From assembly GCA_024233575.1 (NCBI GenBank), contig JACKPN010000002.1, positions 298,069-362,068 on the forward strand: DNA of 64,000 nt, in the 5' to 3' direction. The notes under the pieces are model-generated. The model saw only the letters and a list, made by a program, of their open reading frames with translations. It ran no database searches and was not told the origin of the DNA. Positions within the stretch are counted from its first letter, which is position 1, and each line of letters starts with the position of its first letter. This stretch comes from Chlamydiales bacterium (GTDB lineage Bacteria > Chlamydiota > Chlamydiia > Chlamydiales > Criblamydiaceae). Of this stretch, positions 17,835 through 26,438 are shown one piece after another. A program made the position numbers and the translations under genes.

Positions 17835-17896
17835 ATAAAATCTTGACGTGTTAGTAAGCCCTAGACATGTTTGTCATGTTAATTTGACGACACGCT

Positions 17897-18268
17897 CTAG
17901 GTTGTCCAGATGGCAACAGCAGATGCATGTGTATCACAGTGACTGATACTGATCATGATATTGGGATTTTCAAACTTCTGGTTCAGACGGCCTGATAAAA
18001 TGACATAAGGCTTGCCCTGATCATCGTTTAGAATCTCGATATCTGTCCAATTAATCTCTTCTCTAAGACCTGTTCCTAGCGCTTTGGCAATTGCTTCCTT
18101 GGCCGCCCAACGACCTGCAAAGTGTTTGGCAGAAGAGCGATGACGGCGGCAATAATCCGACTCTGTTGATGTGAAGACGCGCTCAAGAAATGAGCGCCCA
18201 TTTTCCCCTTCGAGAACTTTGTTGATGCGGGCGACTTCGATGATGTCGATCCCGAGGCCGCGAATCAT
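17897..18268 (-). CDS. acpS: Holo-[acyl-carrier-protein] synthase
   Basis: Transfers 4'-phosphopantetheine from CoA to the ACP serine. This 123-residue protein has the Mg-binding GLGIDIIEVARI at the N terminus and the FAGRWAAKEAIAKALGTG signature. The C-terminal SISHCDTHASAVAI has the usual SxSH motif. It overlaps the upstream PIN/TRAM gene by 4 bases. The only acpP seen in this window is a relic (45.85 kb), so the substrate ACP must be encoded elsewhere. Confidence 0.95.
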   Translation of the reverse strand: MIRGLGIDIIEVARINKVLEGENGRSFLERVFTSTESDYCRRHRSSAKHFAGRWAAKEAIAKALGTGLREEINWTDIEILNDDQGKPYVILSGRLNQKFENPNIMISISHCDTHASAVAIWTT

Positions 18269-19383
18269 AGGGTAAAGAATCTCTTAGAGCTGTCGTTGTT
18301 ACTGCTTCCTGCAGCGGCACCGGCATATTCATGCTCTTGATCCAGATCTTCATAACCTTCTTCAACAGCATTACAGAAAATCATACGTCCCGATGAGGTG
18401 TGTTTCACAGAAAGGACCTGCGCTTTAATCGCTTCACCAATATATTCTGCACCGCCATTGATAACAACCATGGTGCCGTCTTCGAGGTAACCGACGCCTT
18501 GACGAGGCTCTTTACCATAGCGCTGCACTTTGATGTTAATATATTCGCCTGACTGCGTTAACGGTTTGAGGGCATTGCAAAGGCTTTGAAAATTGATGAT
18601 CACGACATCTTCAATTGCCGACTGCTCGACACGGCTCATATCTGCTGTCATGATGTTGGCTTCTACGAAGCGCGCCAGTTTCACTAGCTTGCTATGGCGG
18701 TCTTTAACTTCAGGGAAGTCGTGATCATTGATGCGAAGACCTAGCGTGCTGTTGTCTTCAAGTTTTTTTAGTACTTCCAATGCGCGACGGGCGCGGTTGC
18801 GCTCGCCTTCTTCGCCATTTTCATGTTGTTCATAAAGTTCTTTAAGTAGGAAGCGCGGAACAATTAGTTGGTTATTGACAAGACCGGAGGCTGCAAGGTC
18901 AATCACACGTGGATCGTTTAGCATGGAGCGATCGAGGATGATATCTCTTTTCTTTACTGCAGCAGGCTTTAGTTTGATAAATGGCAGGCTGACGTAGAGT
19001 TCTTCCGAAGCAGAAAGAGTTAGGAACATTCCCATATAAGCGGTCACAAGGTAGATGCCAAGACGTGCAAGAGTAAGGGAAGATTCACTCATCGGCAGCT
19101 CGGCAACATCGACGACGCTAGAAAAGATGAGCATAATCCCTTGACCCATCAGGTAGCCAATGAACAGCCCGATGAGTGCAATGTTCAAGGAACGTAAGTC
19201 AAATTTGTTAAAGAGTTTCTCAAGACCAATTACGGCAATGGCGAAAAGCACGCCTCCGACTATGCCGATCCCCATAGAGACTAGAGCAGTGTCGCTGATA
19301 TTCATTGTCATGGTGTATGCCGTTGAAAATAGGATGCACATTAGAAGGAAGAATGTACGGATAAATGATAGGGATATCTTCAT
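18265..19383 (-). CDS. YacL-type membrane PIN/TRAM domain protein
   Basis: The N terminus of this 372-residue protein has about four membrane segments (residues 8-25, 33-55, 65-90 and 108-128). A PIN nuclease domain follows from DIILDRSMLNDPRVIDLA with acidic residues spread as in the family (D..S, LLKELYE, NIMTADMSRVEQSA). Next is a TRAM domain (EYINIKVQRYGKEPRQGVGYL, then GTMVVINGGAEYIG) and an Asp/Ser-rich tail. YacL-like proteins are thought to be membrane-tethered RNA-binding nucleases. It is transcribed with acpS. Confidence 0.85.
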   Translation of the reverse strand: MKISLSFIRTFFLLMCILFSTAYTMTMNISDTALVSMGIGIVGGVLFAIAVIGLEKLFNKFDLRSLNIALIGLFIGYLMGQGIMLIFSSVVDVAELPMSESSLTLARLGIYLVTAYMGMFLTLSASEELYVSLPFIKLKPAAVKKRDIILDRSMLNDPRVIDLAASGLVNNQLIVPRFLLKELYEQHENGEEGERNRARRALEVLKKLEDNSTLGLRINDHDFPEVKDRHSKLVKLARFVEANIMTADMSRVEQSAIEDVVIINFQSLCNALKPLTQSGEYINIKVQRYGKEPRQGVGYLEDGTMVVINGGAEYIGEAIKAQVLSVKHTSSGRMIFCNAVEEGYEDLDQEHEYAGAAAGSSNNDSSKRFFTL

Positions 19384-19535
19384 AGTTTTACCTTGCTATA
19401 CTGTCTTGTGGTTTGCAAATTAACTCTCGTTGAGTAGATTGTGCTGATTTAACGACTTATACTCGAATATTGCAATAAATGTCTATTAATTTTTCTAAAA
19501 TCGCTGAAGTAGAAATAGGATCGACACAATTCGCC

Positions 19536-19565
19536 TTGTCATCGGATGTGCGCTTATGTTAAAAT
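19536..19565 (+). promoter_or_regulatory. Predicted promoter of the membrane-protein gene
   Basis: TTGTCA (19536-19541) and TAAAAT (19560-19565) are 18 bases apart and about 30 bases before the ATG at 19594. Confidence 0.45.
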
Positions 19566-19593
19566 CTTTATTCATCAAATTGAGAGGTATTAC

Positions 19594-20097
19594 ATGGGAA
19601 GGATGAGTCACAAGTCGTTAATCTTTATATCAGGATGCTTATGGATAGCTGTCGGCATGTTCTTGTTGCCGCGCGGATTGAAGCTTCTTGTTGCGGGCAG
19701 TGTACCAGCTCGCTATTTTGATTCTTTGCCCTATCCGTTGCTGGATTATTTATCTCCCATGGTAGGAGGGATTGAGACCGCGGCTGTGATCATTATTGCA
19801 GTTGCTTTGGTGATTGGATATCTTAAAGCGCGTTTTGTTCTCAGCAAGACAGTGAAACGAGTTGTGACGAGGGTGTTGAGTTTGCCGAATCCTGTGGCGT
19901 TTACAGCTATCTATGGAAAAGGCTACCTGCTCTTGATCGCTTCCATGATGGGGCTTGGGTTTGTCATCCGCTATACAGGAGTGCCTGACGACGTAAGGGG
20001 ATTGATCAATGTGGCTATCGGGTCAGCGTTAATTAACGGTGGGTTGATCTACTTGCGTTGTGGATTTGATATGAAGAAAGCAGAAACGCTTATCTGA
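19594..20097 (+). CDS. Small four-segment membrane protein
   Basis: This 167-residue protein has hydrophobic segments at about residues 8-28, 55-78, 100-125 and 130-155. LWIAVGMFLLPRGLKLL near the start and SALINGGLIYLRCG near the end are its most distinctive stretches. A GAGAGGT ribosome-binding site supports the ATG at 19594 over the one at 19546. It stands alone between a divergent PIN/TRAM gene and a relic region. It is probably a conserved chlamydial inner-membrane protein of unknown role. Confidence 0.65.
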   Translation: MGRMSHKSLIFISGCLWIAVGMFLLPRGLKLLVAGSVPARYFDSLPYPLLDYLSPMVGGIETAAVIIIAVALVIGYLKARFVLSKTVKRVVTRVLSLPNPVAFTAIYGKGYLLLIASMMGLGFVIRYTGVPDDVRGLINVAIGSALINGGLIYLRCGFDMKKAETLI

Positions 20098-20107
20098 TCA
20101 GCTGACA

Positions 20108-20141
20108 CCAACCTCTTTGTTTACCAGAACGGAGAGGTTGG
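20108..20141 (+). terminator. Probable terminator hairpin
   Basis: CCAACCTCT and AGAGGTTGG form a perfect 9-bp stem 11 bases after the stop codon of the membrane-protein gene. The following tract is T-rich (CATCTCTTT) rather than a pure T run, so it may be a weaker or bidirectional terminator. Confidence 0.6.
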
Positions 20142-20224
20142 CATCTCTTTCGAAATTCTTGCTTCGTATTCGTGATGCTAAGATCGCGAGTTTGTTTTCC
20201 TCGTCAGGCCGACCACTTATCCAC

Positions 20225-20500
20225 AGCATTGTTGTAAAATTCAAGAAACAGTCAAATTTTTTCCTCACCCTTTTGAATTAGGGTGCCAATCGGTAGCTTT
20301 CTGGCATTCCGAAAGCTGTCATCATAGTTAGGGTTGCAGATTTGATAAACACCGCGATTGACTGATTTTTGGGGTTTCAGGTAGATGGTTTGTCTCCAAA
20401 AATGGTCTTTATTCCGTACATAGCTGTTTCGATTTACTATCTTTTTGATGGTCTGCTCCTTTCTTCCGTGCTCTTCTTCCTTCTTCAGCACCACCTAGCT
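20225..20500 (-). pseudogene. Gene relic shared with 60.6 kb
   Basis: The minus strand reads FWRQTIYLKPQKSVNRGVYQ and then a DDSFRNARKLPI-like end. The relic at 60.6 kb reads FWRQANQPKVRKSVNGGVYQ and NDSFGNAKKPPI. Differences fall mostly at tolerated positions, so both once encoded the same protein. The downstream edge in both copies begins at a TTGTTG(C/T)AAAA(A/T)TCAAGAAA sequence resembling an IS end. There is no promoter or ribosome-binding site here. I do not recognise the family. Confidence 0.5.
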
Positions 20501-20690
20501 CTTTAATTCTTGCAGTAGGTTGATTGCGCGGTTCTATTGCGATATCGCCCTTGGTATTGATTCTTGCATTGTAACGAGGAGGTATCTAGGGCTTACACCA
20601 GCTTCGTAGATAGCCCCATAACACTCTGCTACATCAAAAGTACCGTCTTTTCCGACTGTAGCTCTTGGATTTGCTCTAGACTTTTACTCT
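20501..20690 (-). pseudogene. Decayed coding remnant upstream of the relic
   Basis: The minus strand reads coherently as ATVGKDGTFDVAECYGAIYE and, after one frame change near 20580, as YNARINTKGDIAIEPRNQPT and a charged tail. No start site is visible. It appears to be the upstream part of a lost gene, perhaps the same one as the 20225-20500 relic. The family is not recognised. Confidence 0.4.
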
Positions 20691-20735
20691 CTGAAAGCGA
20701 TAGCATATCCGCTTTCTAAGTAAAAGGAGAAGGCG

Positions 20736-21650
20736 ATGCAAGGATCGAGTTCAGATTGTTCTATTGAGCAACTATCCAATGTACTAGCGCTTTTGTATTC
20801 ACCTGGTAACCAAGTTGAGAGTTTGGCCAAAAGGATTAATGAGTTTTCAGATAATATTCATAAAAAAGCGCTAGAAATTTTAAATTTGCAAAATGAGATT
20901 CAACAGTCTGAAAAAATAGATGTCTCACAGCTTCAAGATTTACACGATAGGTTAGAAAGTTTTAAAAATAAAAAGGTCGATCTTTTGGATTGCGTGCGAT
21001 TGTATGAAGCTCTAAAAGAAGATTTAGTGGAGGGGCATCAAAAACAGTTTGAGCAAATACTAACCAGTCTACAAGCTCTGTTTGTCATGATACATGGTGA
21101 AACAATCCAGGACGATGAGGTAAAAGTTGATCAACATAGTGTGAGGTGCCTTAAGTTTCTCGAAATAGAACATGGCCTTGTTAAATCACCTGTAAAGCAT
21201 CACTGTTTGTTTGAAGCCTTATCGACGGGAATGAATCATCAACTGTCAAGCAGTGAGATTCGTTATCAGATTGGCGAATATATTCTGAAGAATTTTTCTA
21301 ATTTAAAGGACTTGAGTGAGTCGAATGGTGGATTCAAGGAGATGGAGAATCAAGCTGATCGCTTGAGTGAATATTTAAGCACTCTCATGTATTGCAACGA
21401 TTCATCAATGATAAATGGAACGATGCGGGAGCTCTTCATTTTTGCGTTGGTTACCAACCGCAAAATTTGTGTGTATTCGCCGGAAGCAAATACAAGATGT
21501 TCCCTTCATACCTTTAACAAGAATGGAACTGATCCAATTTATTTTTTTAAAGTCAAACATAATCAATGGGAGCTTTTAGTCAAAAAAAATGATTTTCCAA
21601 TCGTAACGCTTTGCTGTGCTGAGCGAGGAAAGGCTGAAGTTGATGATTAA
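20736..21650 (+). CDS. Candidate OTU-type cysteine protease (deubiquitinase-like)
   Basis: This 304-residue protein has a helical, charged N-terminal half (residues 25-120, probable coiled coil). The C-terminal half matches the OTU pattern. HHCLFEALSTGMN carries the candidate nucleophile Cys157, followed by EIRYQIGEYILKN. Then comes the MRELFIFALVTNRKICVY stretch and a final FFKVKHNQWELLV with candidate His275. The Asp of the usual DGNC box is replaced (KHHC). OTU enzymes cut ubiquitin chains, and chlamydiae export such effectors, so a host-directed role is inferred. There is no Sec signal. An AAAAGGAGAAGG ribosome-binding site precedes the ATG. The gene is AT-rich and next to relics. Confidence 0.65.
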   Translation: MQGSSSDCSIEQLSNVLALLYSPGNQVESLAKRINEFSDNIHKKALEILNLQNEIQQSEKIDVSQLQDLHDRLESFKNKKVDLLDCVRLYEALKEDLVEGHQKQFEQILTSLQALFVMIHGETIQDDEVKVDQHSVRCLKFLEIEHGLVKSPVKHHCLFEALSTGMNHQLSSSEIRYQIGEYILKNFSNLKDLSESNGGFKEMENQADRLSEYLSTLMYCNDSSMINGTMRELFIFALVTNRKICVYSPEANTRCSLHTFNKNGTDPIYFFKVKHNQWELLVKKNDFPIVTLCCAERGKAEVDD

Positions 21651-21759
21651 TATCTTTTTTACTTTGCTCGGCATTACTAATTAGTTTTTTCCAACACAGA
21701 ATAGGGTAGCCCTAAGCAGAATACAGAAAGATACAACAGTCGTCGAGATAGGCCGCTAA

Positions 21760-22182
21760 TCATTTGTGATATTTGCTGCCTTTCGCAATTTCAAAAGCAC
21801 GGTAAATCTGCTCAAGCAGTATTAGCCGTGCACATTGATGTGTCAGTGTCATAGGGGAAAGACTTATCAGTTCCGCGCCCTGTTTGATCTCTTTCGGAAG
21901 GCCTTCGGGGCCTCCGATCACTAGAGTGAGCCTCGCTCCATTTTCTTCCAGTTTTCGCATGAGAAATTGTGAGAAAGCAACGCTGTTCATCAGGTTACCT
22001 TGAGCATCGAGGCAGATATAATGACGTTCTTTTTCTAACGTTTTGATTAGTTGATCATCATTTTTCACGAGGATAAACTCAATCTCGGCGGTGCCGGTCA
22101 GACGTTTGCAATATTCAGCTAGAGCTTCATCGAGCCAAGACTCTTTTGTCTTGCCGATAGTAAGGATTTTGATCTTACTCAT
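21760..22182 (-). CDS. rlmH: 23S rRNA (pseudouridine1915-N3)-methyltransferase RlmH
   Basis: SPOUT methyltransferase acting on helix 69 of 23S rRNA. The 140-residue protein is close to the family length, about 155. KILTIGKTKESWLDEALAEY opens the protein. LVIGGPEGLPKEI is the SAM-binding knot, and the C-terminal SLSPMTLTHQCARLILLEQI plus a terminal YHK match the conserved end (usually YHR/K). It overlaps smpB by 8 bases, so the two ribosome-related genes form a unit. Confidence 0.95.
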   Translation of the reverse strand: MSKIKILTIGKTKESWLDEALAEYCKRLTGTAEIEFILVKNDDQLIKTLEKERHYICLDAQGNLMNSVAFSQFLMRKLEENGARLTLVIGGPEGLPKEIKQGAELISLSPMTLTHQCARLILLEQIYRAFEIAKGSKYHK

Positions 22183-22633
22183 GGTTTTTCATCATGCGGT
22201 CCATGTGCTTTTTTTCATCGCGTTCTTTGATGGTCTGTCTTTTGTCATGAAGTTTTTTTCCACGCGCGATCGCTATTTTGATCTTGGCATACCCTTTTTT
22301 AAGGTAGATGGCAAGAGGGATGATGGTGAGTCCCTTTTCTTGAATAGCTTTGCAAAGTTTAGCCATCTCACGCTTGTGGAGCAGAAGTTTGCGGTCGCGG
22401 CGTTCGGGATGGTTATGGATGTTGCCGAAGCTGTAGGGGGCGATATGCGCGCCGACGAGCCAGAATTCTTCGTCGATTAGGCGTACATAGGACTCAGCAA
22501 GGCTGCCGCCGCCGTTGCGCAACGATTTGATTTCGGTACCCTGGAGGACGAGGCCGGCCTCAAAAGTTTCTAATAGCTCGTAATCGTGCCGGGCGCGTCT
22601 GTTGGAAACGAGGTCTGTGTTGTTATTTTTCAT
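22175..22633 (-). CDS. smpB: SsrA-binding protein SmpB
   Basis: Binds tmRNA and delivers it to stalled ribosomes. The 152-residue protein has NRRARHDYELLETFEAGL, LQGTEIKSLRNGG, LVGAHIAPYSFGN, and the basic C-terminal tail with KKLHDKRQTIKERD. The start at 22633 gives the family length. The open frame to 22765 would extend into the hemL start region. The tmRNA gene itself is not in this window. Confidence 0.96.
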   Translation of the reverse strand: MKNNNTDLVSNRRARHDYELLETFEAGLVLQGTEIKSLRNGGGSLAESYVRLIDEEFWLVGAHIAPYSFGNIHNHPERRDRKLLLHKREMAKLCKAIQEKGLTIIPLAIYLKKGYAKIKIAIARGKKLHDKRQTIKERDEKKHMDRMMKNHE

Positions 22634-22697
22634 CGGACGTTGGGATGATTTTTTCGTGTTATTATATCGGTTACAGACAATAGTTTCTATGTTTTTA

Positions 22698-22725
22698 TTG
22701 ACGAAAGCTGAGACGGAGGTATAGG
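22698..22725 (+). promoter_or_regulatory. Predicted hemL promoter
   Basis: TTGACG (22698-22703) and TATAGG (22720-22725) are 16 bases apart. Transcription would start about 20 bases before the hemL ribosome-binding site. Confidence 0.4.
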
Positions 22726-22727
22726 AT

Positions 22728-22747
22728 AACTCCTTTTTTAGGAGGTT
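22728..22747 (+). promoter_or_regulatory. Hairpin covering the hemL ribosome-binding site
   Basis: AACTCCT, six bases of mostly T, then AGGAGGTT: the strand just upstream can pair with the entire AGGAG Shine-Dalgarno sequence that serves the ATG at 22751. This could limit or tune hemL translation. Confidence 0.4.
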
Positions 22748-22750
22748 GAT

Positions 22751-24052
22751 ATGCTTACAGAACAAAGATCAAAAGAGACCTATCGACAGCTATGTGATGT
22801 GATTCCGGGGGGAGTCAACTCGCCGGTTCGCTCTTGTAAAGGTGTTCGTGACACACCGATGGTTGCAGAGAGCGGGCAGGGCGATATGATCTATGATGTA
22901 GATGGTAACGGATATATTGATTATTGCTGTTCCTGGGGACCTTTAATTCATGGACATGCGCATCCTGCGGTGATTGATGCGGCTTCCCGTCGGCTGCAGC
23001 AAGGAAGCAGTTTCGGTGTCACAACCGCTATCGAGGCTAAAATTGCACAAAAGGTCGTTGATCTAGTTGATAGCGTGGAAAAAATTCGTTTTGTTTCCTC
23101 AGGGACGGAAGCGACGATGACGGCAGTGCGTCTAGCCCGTGGATATACTGGCCGTCCGCGCTTTGTTAAGTTTACCGGGCATTATCATGGACATAGTGAT
23201 TTTTTTCTTGTCAATGCGGGATCGGGGGGGCTATTGGGAGTGACTCCAACGGCAACTTCGGCAGGCATTCCTGACGATGTGGTAAAGCATACGGTTTCCT
23301 TGGATTTCAACGATCTTGAGGGGTGCCGCGCCTACCTGACTGATCCTGCAAACCGCAATGAGATCGCCGCCGTGATTCTTGAGCCGGTGGCGGGAAATAT
23401 GGGGGTCGTTCCTGCAACTCGTGAATTTATGGCAATGCTAAGAGAGGTGACGCAAGAAATCGGTGCGCTGTTGCTCTTTGACGAGGTAATGAACTGTTTC
23501 CGGTTAGGGATCCAAGGGGCGCAGTCTCTCTATCCGGAAAAGCCGGATCTGACCTGTTTCGGTAAGGTGATCGGCGGGGGCTTTCCTTCAGCAGCCGTTG
23601 GCGGAAGCCGCGAGATTATGGACTATCTGGCGCCATTAGGTCCTGTCTATCAGGCCGGGACATTATCCGGTAATCCTGTGGCGATGGAAGCGGGGTACCA
23701 AACGTTGCTCTTATGCGAGGAACCAGGATTCTATGAAAATCTTGCGGCAAAGACGCGGCGGCTGACGAAGCCTATTCATGAAGCGCTAGCAAAGACGAAG
23801 ATTCCTTGTTGCTTGCAAGAAGAGGGCTCTATGCTGACTATTTTCTTCGGACAGAAAAAAATTGAAAATATGCTGGATGCGAAAAAATGCGACCTCGAGA
23901 TATTCGGACGCTTTTTCCGCTATCTTTTTGATCGTGGAATCTATATTCCACCGTCGCAGTTTGAGTCCTGGTTTGTTTCATCGGTCCATACTGATGAGCA
24001 TATTGACCAAACACGTGATCATATTCTCGAGTTTATTGAGAAAGAACTATAA
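22751..24052 (+). CDS. hemL: Glutamate-1-semialdehyde 2,1-aminomutase
   Basis: PLP enzyme converting glutamate-1-semialdehyde to 5-aminolevulinate in the C5 haem pathway. This 433-residue protein has IPGGVNSPVRSCKGV, the SSGTEATMTAVRLARG cofactor-binding segment, HYHGHSD, LLFDEVMNCFRLG and the Schiff-base Lys in CFGKVIGGGFPSAAVGG. GTLSGNPVAMEAG follows. An AGGAGG ribosome-binding site lies 4 bases before the ATG. It runs divergently from smpB over 117 bp and is monocistronic in appearance. Confidence 0.97.
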   Translation: MLTEQRSKETYRQLCDVIPGGVNSPVRSCKGVRDTPMVAESGQGDMIYDVDGNGYIDYCCSWGPLIHGHAHPAVIDAASRRLQQGSSFGVTTAIEAKIAQKVVDLVDSVEKIRFVSSGTEATMTAVRLARGYTGRPRFVKFTGHYHGHSDFFLVNAGSGGLLGVTPTATSAGIPDDVVKHTVSLDFNDLEGCRAYLTDPANRNEIAAVILEPVAGNMGVVPATREFMAMLREVTQEIGALLLFDEVMNCFRLGIQGAQSLYPEKPDLTCFGKVIGGGFPSAAVGGSREIMDYLAPLGPVYQAGTLSGNPVAMEAGYQTLLLCEEPGFYENLAAKTRRLTKPIHEALAKTKIPCCLQEEGSMLTIFFGQKKIENMLDAKKCDLEIFGRFFRYLFDRGIYIPPSQFESWFVSSVHTDEHIDQTRDHILEFIEKEL

Positions 24053-24206
24053 TGACCCAAGCTTTGGTATGCAGATAATAGGGATAGAATAGATTCTTAA
24101 CAGGTAATTTTGAGACGCCTTGCTCTTACGCCAATAATCATCATTAGCGTGTAGCTTTAATATGGGCATTCAGGTAGACATTAGTTAGTAAAACTGGATC
24201 TTTGTC

Positions 24207-26438
24207 ATGTGCCGTTTCGTATTTTTTATTCTGATTGCTATTCTTTCGCCATCTGTAGCATTCCCTGATCAATTTATTGACCTTAAAGGGGTTCTGAATG
24301 AAGAAGTGATGCGTCAAGCAGAAAAAGAGTTGGGTTCTGGAAATTATCAGACGCTAATCGTCGAGATAGATTCGAACGGTGGCAATCTCGAAAGCGTTTT
24401 GCAGTTTGCTGCAAAGGTCTACGAACTAAAAGCTGAAAATGAAATTAGAGTCATTGTTTATATCAACGATCAGGCTGTTGGCCCAGCGGCAGTGATTCCT
24501 TTTCTTGCTGATGAACTCTATACCTCTTATATCGTTTCTTGGGGAGATATCCCTCTTGGTACCAATGATACAGTTCCTACCAACTTATTGCGTAATCGGG
24601 TGGTTAGTTTGATTCCCGTGAACCACAAGGAGGTAGAGCGTCTTCGTGCAATGGCGGTTGCGATGACCGATTCCGAGACGATCCTAGTGGATGACGGAAA
24701 GTGGCATATTGCCAAAGGCGACGATGCGGCGGGCAAGGTGTTAGCGAATGCCAATGAAGCGCTGGTGGTAAGCCAGCAGGACTTGAAAAGCGCCGGACTG
24801 GTCAATGGGGTGATGTCTCCGGCAACGTTTCAAAAAAGGTATGCGATCACGGAAGAACAACGTGTTCAACAAAAAGAGTCGACTACATCGTTAACGGTCT
24901 CACCCAAGAATTTTCATGAAAGCCTTCGTAATCATATCAAGTTTTCTGAAGAGGGCCCCAACCTTGTGGGTTACATAAAAATCGGCGATCACTCATCAAT
25001 GATCAGCCAGTCGACGTGGTTGTTCGTCAAGTCAGCAATGGAATATTACAAAGAGAAGAAGCCGATATTTATCATTCTTGAGCTGAATACACCAGGAGGG
25101 GAAGTGTTCGCGGCGCAGCAAATTTCTGATGCGTTGCAGAACATCGATACGCAAGAAAGCATTCCTGTCGTCACTTTTATCAACGATTGGGCGATCTCTG
25201 CAGGAGCGATGCTGGCCTATTCTACGCGTTTCATCACAGTGGCAAAAGATGGCAGCATGGGCGCTGCCGAGCCTGTTACGGCGGGAGAAGGTGGCAAAAT
25301 GGTGGCGCTACCGGAAAAAATTAACTCAGCTTTACGCGCTGACTTTGCCAACCGCGCTCGCTTTTTTGATAGAAATAGTGATCTCGCTGAAGCGATGGTG
25401 GACAAAGACATCATTTTAGTGCTGCGTAATGGCAAGGTGGTCAGGCTGAATAGTGACGAACAAATACGGTTGAAAGGGCCTAATCCCGATGTAGTAATCA
25501 CCGAGAAAGGAAAATTACTGACGTTAACAGCAGAGCAATTGATTAACTATGGCGTTGCTGATCAGCTCCTGATGCCGACACGATTGGAGCCGATCACAAC
25601 GGCGGAAAAAGAGAAGGCGCAATGGCCGGCAAGCAAAGAACTTCTATTCCAGGATCCTTTCTTTGCCGCGATCCCTAACGCAATTGTCGATGAATATCAC
25701 ATGGATTGGAAGACACAATTTTTTGTGATTTTAGCAATGCCTCTTGTGTCGTCGTTACTGTTCCTTGGCTTGTTGATGGGGTTTTATATTGAATTTAATA
25801 CGCCGGGCTTTGGCTTGCCGGGGTCTATAGGACTCATATGTTTACTGCTGATTATTATTTCTAACTTGTCGCTCGAATTCGCCAACTGGCTTGAGGTGAT
25901 TCTCATGTTAAGCGGGATCATCTTGGTTGCTGTAGAACTGTTTTTTATTCCTACCGGTGGAATTCTAGGATTTGTCGGTGCGATCTTCTGCCTTGGCGGG
26001 CTGTTTGCGATTATGCTGCCCGGTGTCGAGACTGTTGATTTTGAATTCGATACCGGAACGGTCAACGCTGCCGGCGAGGTCTTTTTCGAAAGGCTGGTAT
26101 GGTTTTCAGGAACACTGGTTGTTGCTTTTGTTCTAATGGTGCTGCTGACGCGTTATATCTCACCGTCATGGGCGGGGATTAACCGTCTTGTTCTTCTTGG
26201 ACACGAACTTGACAGAGAAGCTGGTTTCTTTGCCGGCGAAGACCCGCGCAATCTCCCATCGCCTGGATCAAAAGGGGTAGTTTTTGCTACACTGCGTCCA
26301 TCGGGAAAGGTGGAGATTGCCGGGAAAATATACGAGGCGGTTACTGCAGGCGATTTTATTGAGAAGGGTACGGAGATCATCGTGCAAAGATTAGATGGCA
26401 GCGTTATGATTGTCGAACCTGTGGAGGAAGAAATATAA
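24207..26438 (+). CDS. NfeD-type membrane serine protease with two ClpP-like domains
   Basis: A signal peptide starts this 743-residue protein. A first ClpP/crotonase-like domain follows (residues about 25-200, VEIDSNGGNLESVLQFAAKV) in which the nucleophile position reads DQAVGPAA, without Ser. A second, complete domain (about 235-460) has LELNTPGGEVFAAQQISDAL, the Ser in WAISAGAMLAYST and a Lys-bearing GKMVALPEKI. Then come about four membrane segments (490-650) and a C-terminal OB-like domain (about 665-740). NfeD proteases partner with stomatin/flotillin proteins. Usual NfeD1b is about 430-520 residues, so the extra N-terminal domain is unusual. Confidence 0.85.
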   Translation: MCRFVFFILIAILSPSVAFPDQFIDLKGVLNEEVMRQAEKELGSGNYQTLIVEIDSNGGNLESVLQFAAKVYELKAENEIRVIVYINDQAVGPAAVIPFLADELYTSYIVSWGDIPLGTNDTVPTNLLRNRVVSLIPVNHKEVERLRAMAVAMTDSETILVDDGKWHIAKGDDAAGKVLANANEALVVSQQDLKSAGLVNGVMSPATFQKRYAITEEQRVQQKESTTSLTVSPKNFHESLRNHIKFSEEGPNLVGYIKIGDHSSMISQSTWLFVKSAMEYYKEKKPIFIILELNTPGGEVFAAQQISDALQNIDTQESIPVVTFINDWAISAGAMLAYSTRFITVAKDGSMGAAEPVTAGEGGKMVALPEKINSALRADFANRARFFDRNSDLAEAMVDKDIILVLRNGKVVRLNSDEQIRLKGPNPDVVITEKGKLLTLTAEQLINYGVADQLLMPTRLEPITTAEKEKAQWPASKELLFQDPFFAAIPNAIVDEYHMDWKTQFFVILAMPLVSSLLFLGLLMGFYIEFNTPGFGLPGSIGLICLLLIIISNLSLEFANWLEVILMLSGIILVAVELFFIPTGGILGFVGAIFCLGGLFAIMLPGVETVDFEFDTGTVNAAGEVFFERLVWFSGTLVVAFVLMVLLTRYISPSWAGINRLVLLGHELDREAGFFAGEDPRNLPSPGSKGVVFATLRPSGKVEIAGKIYEAVTAGDFIEKGTEIIVQRLDGSVMIVEPVEEEI

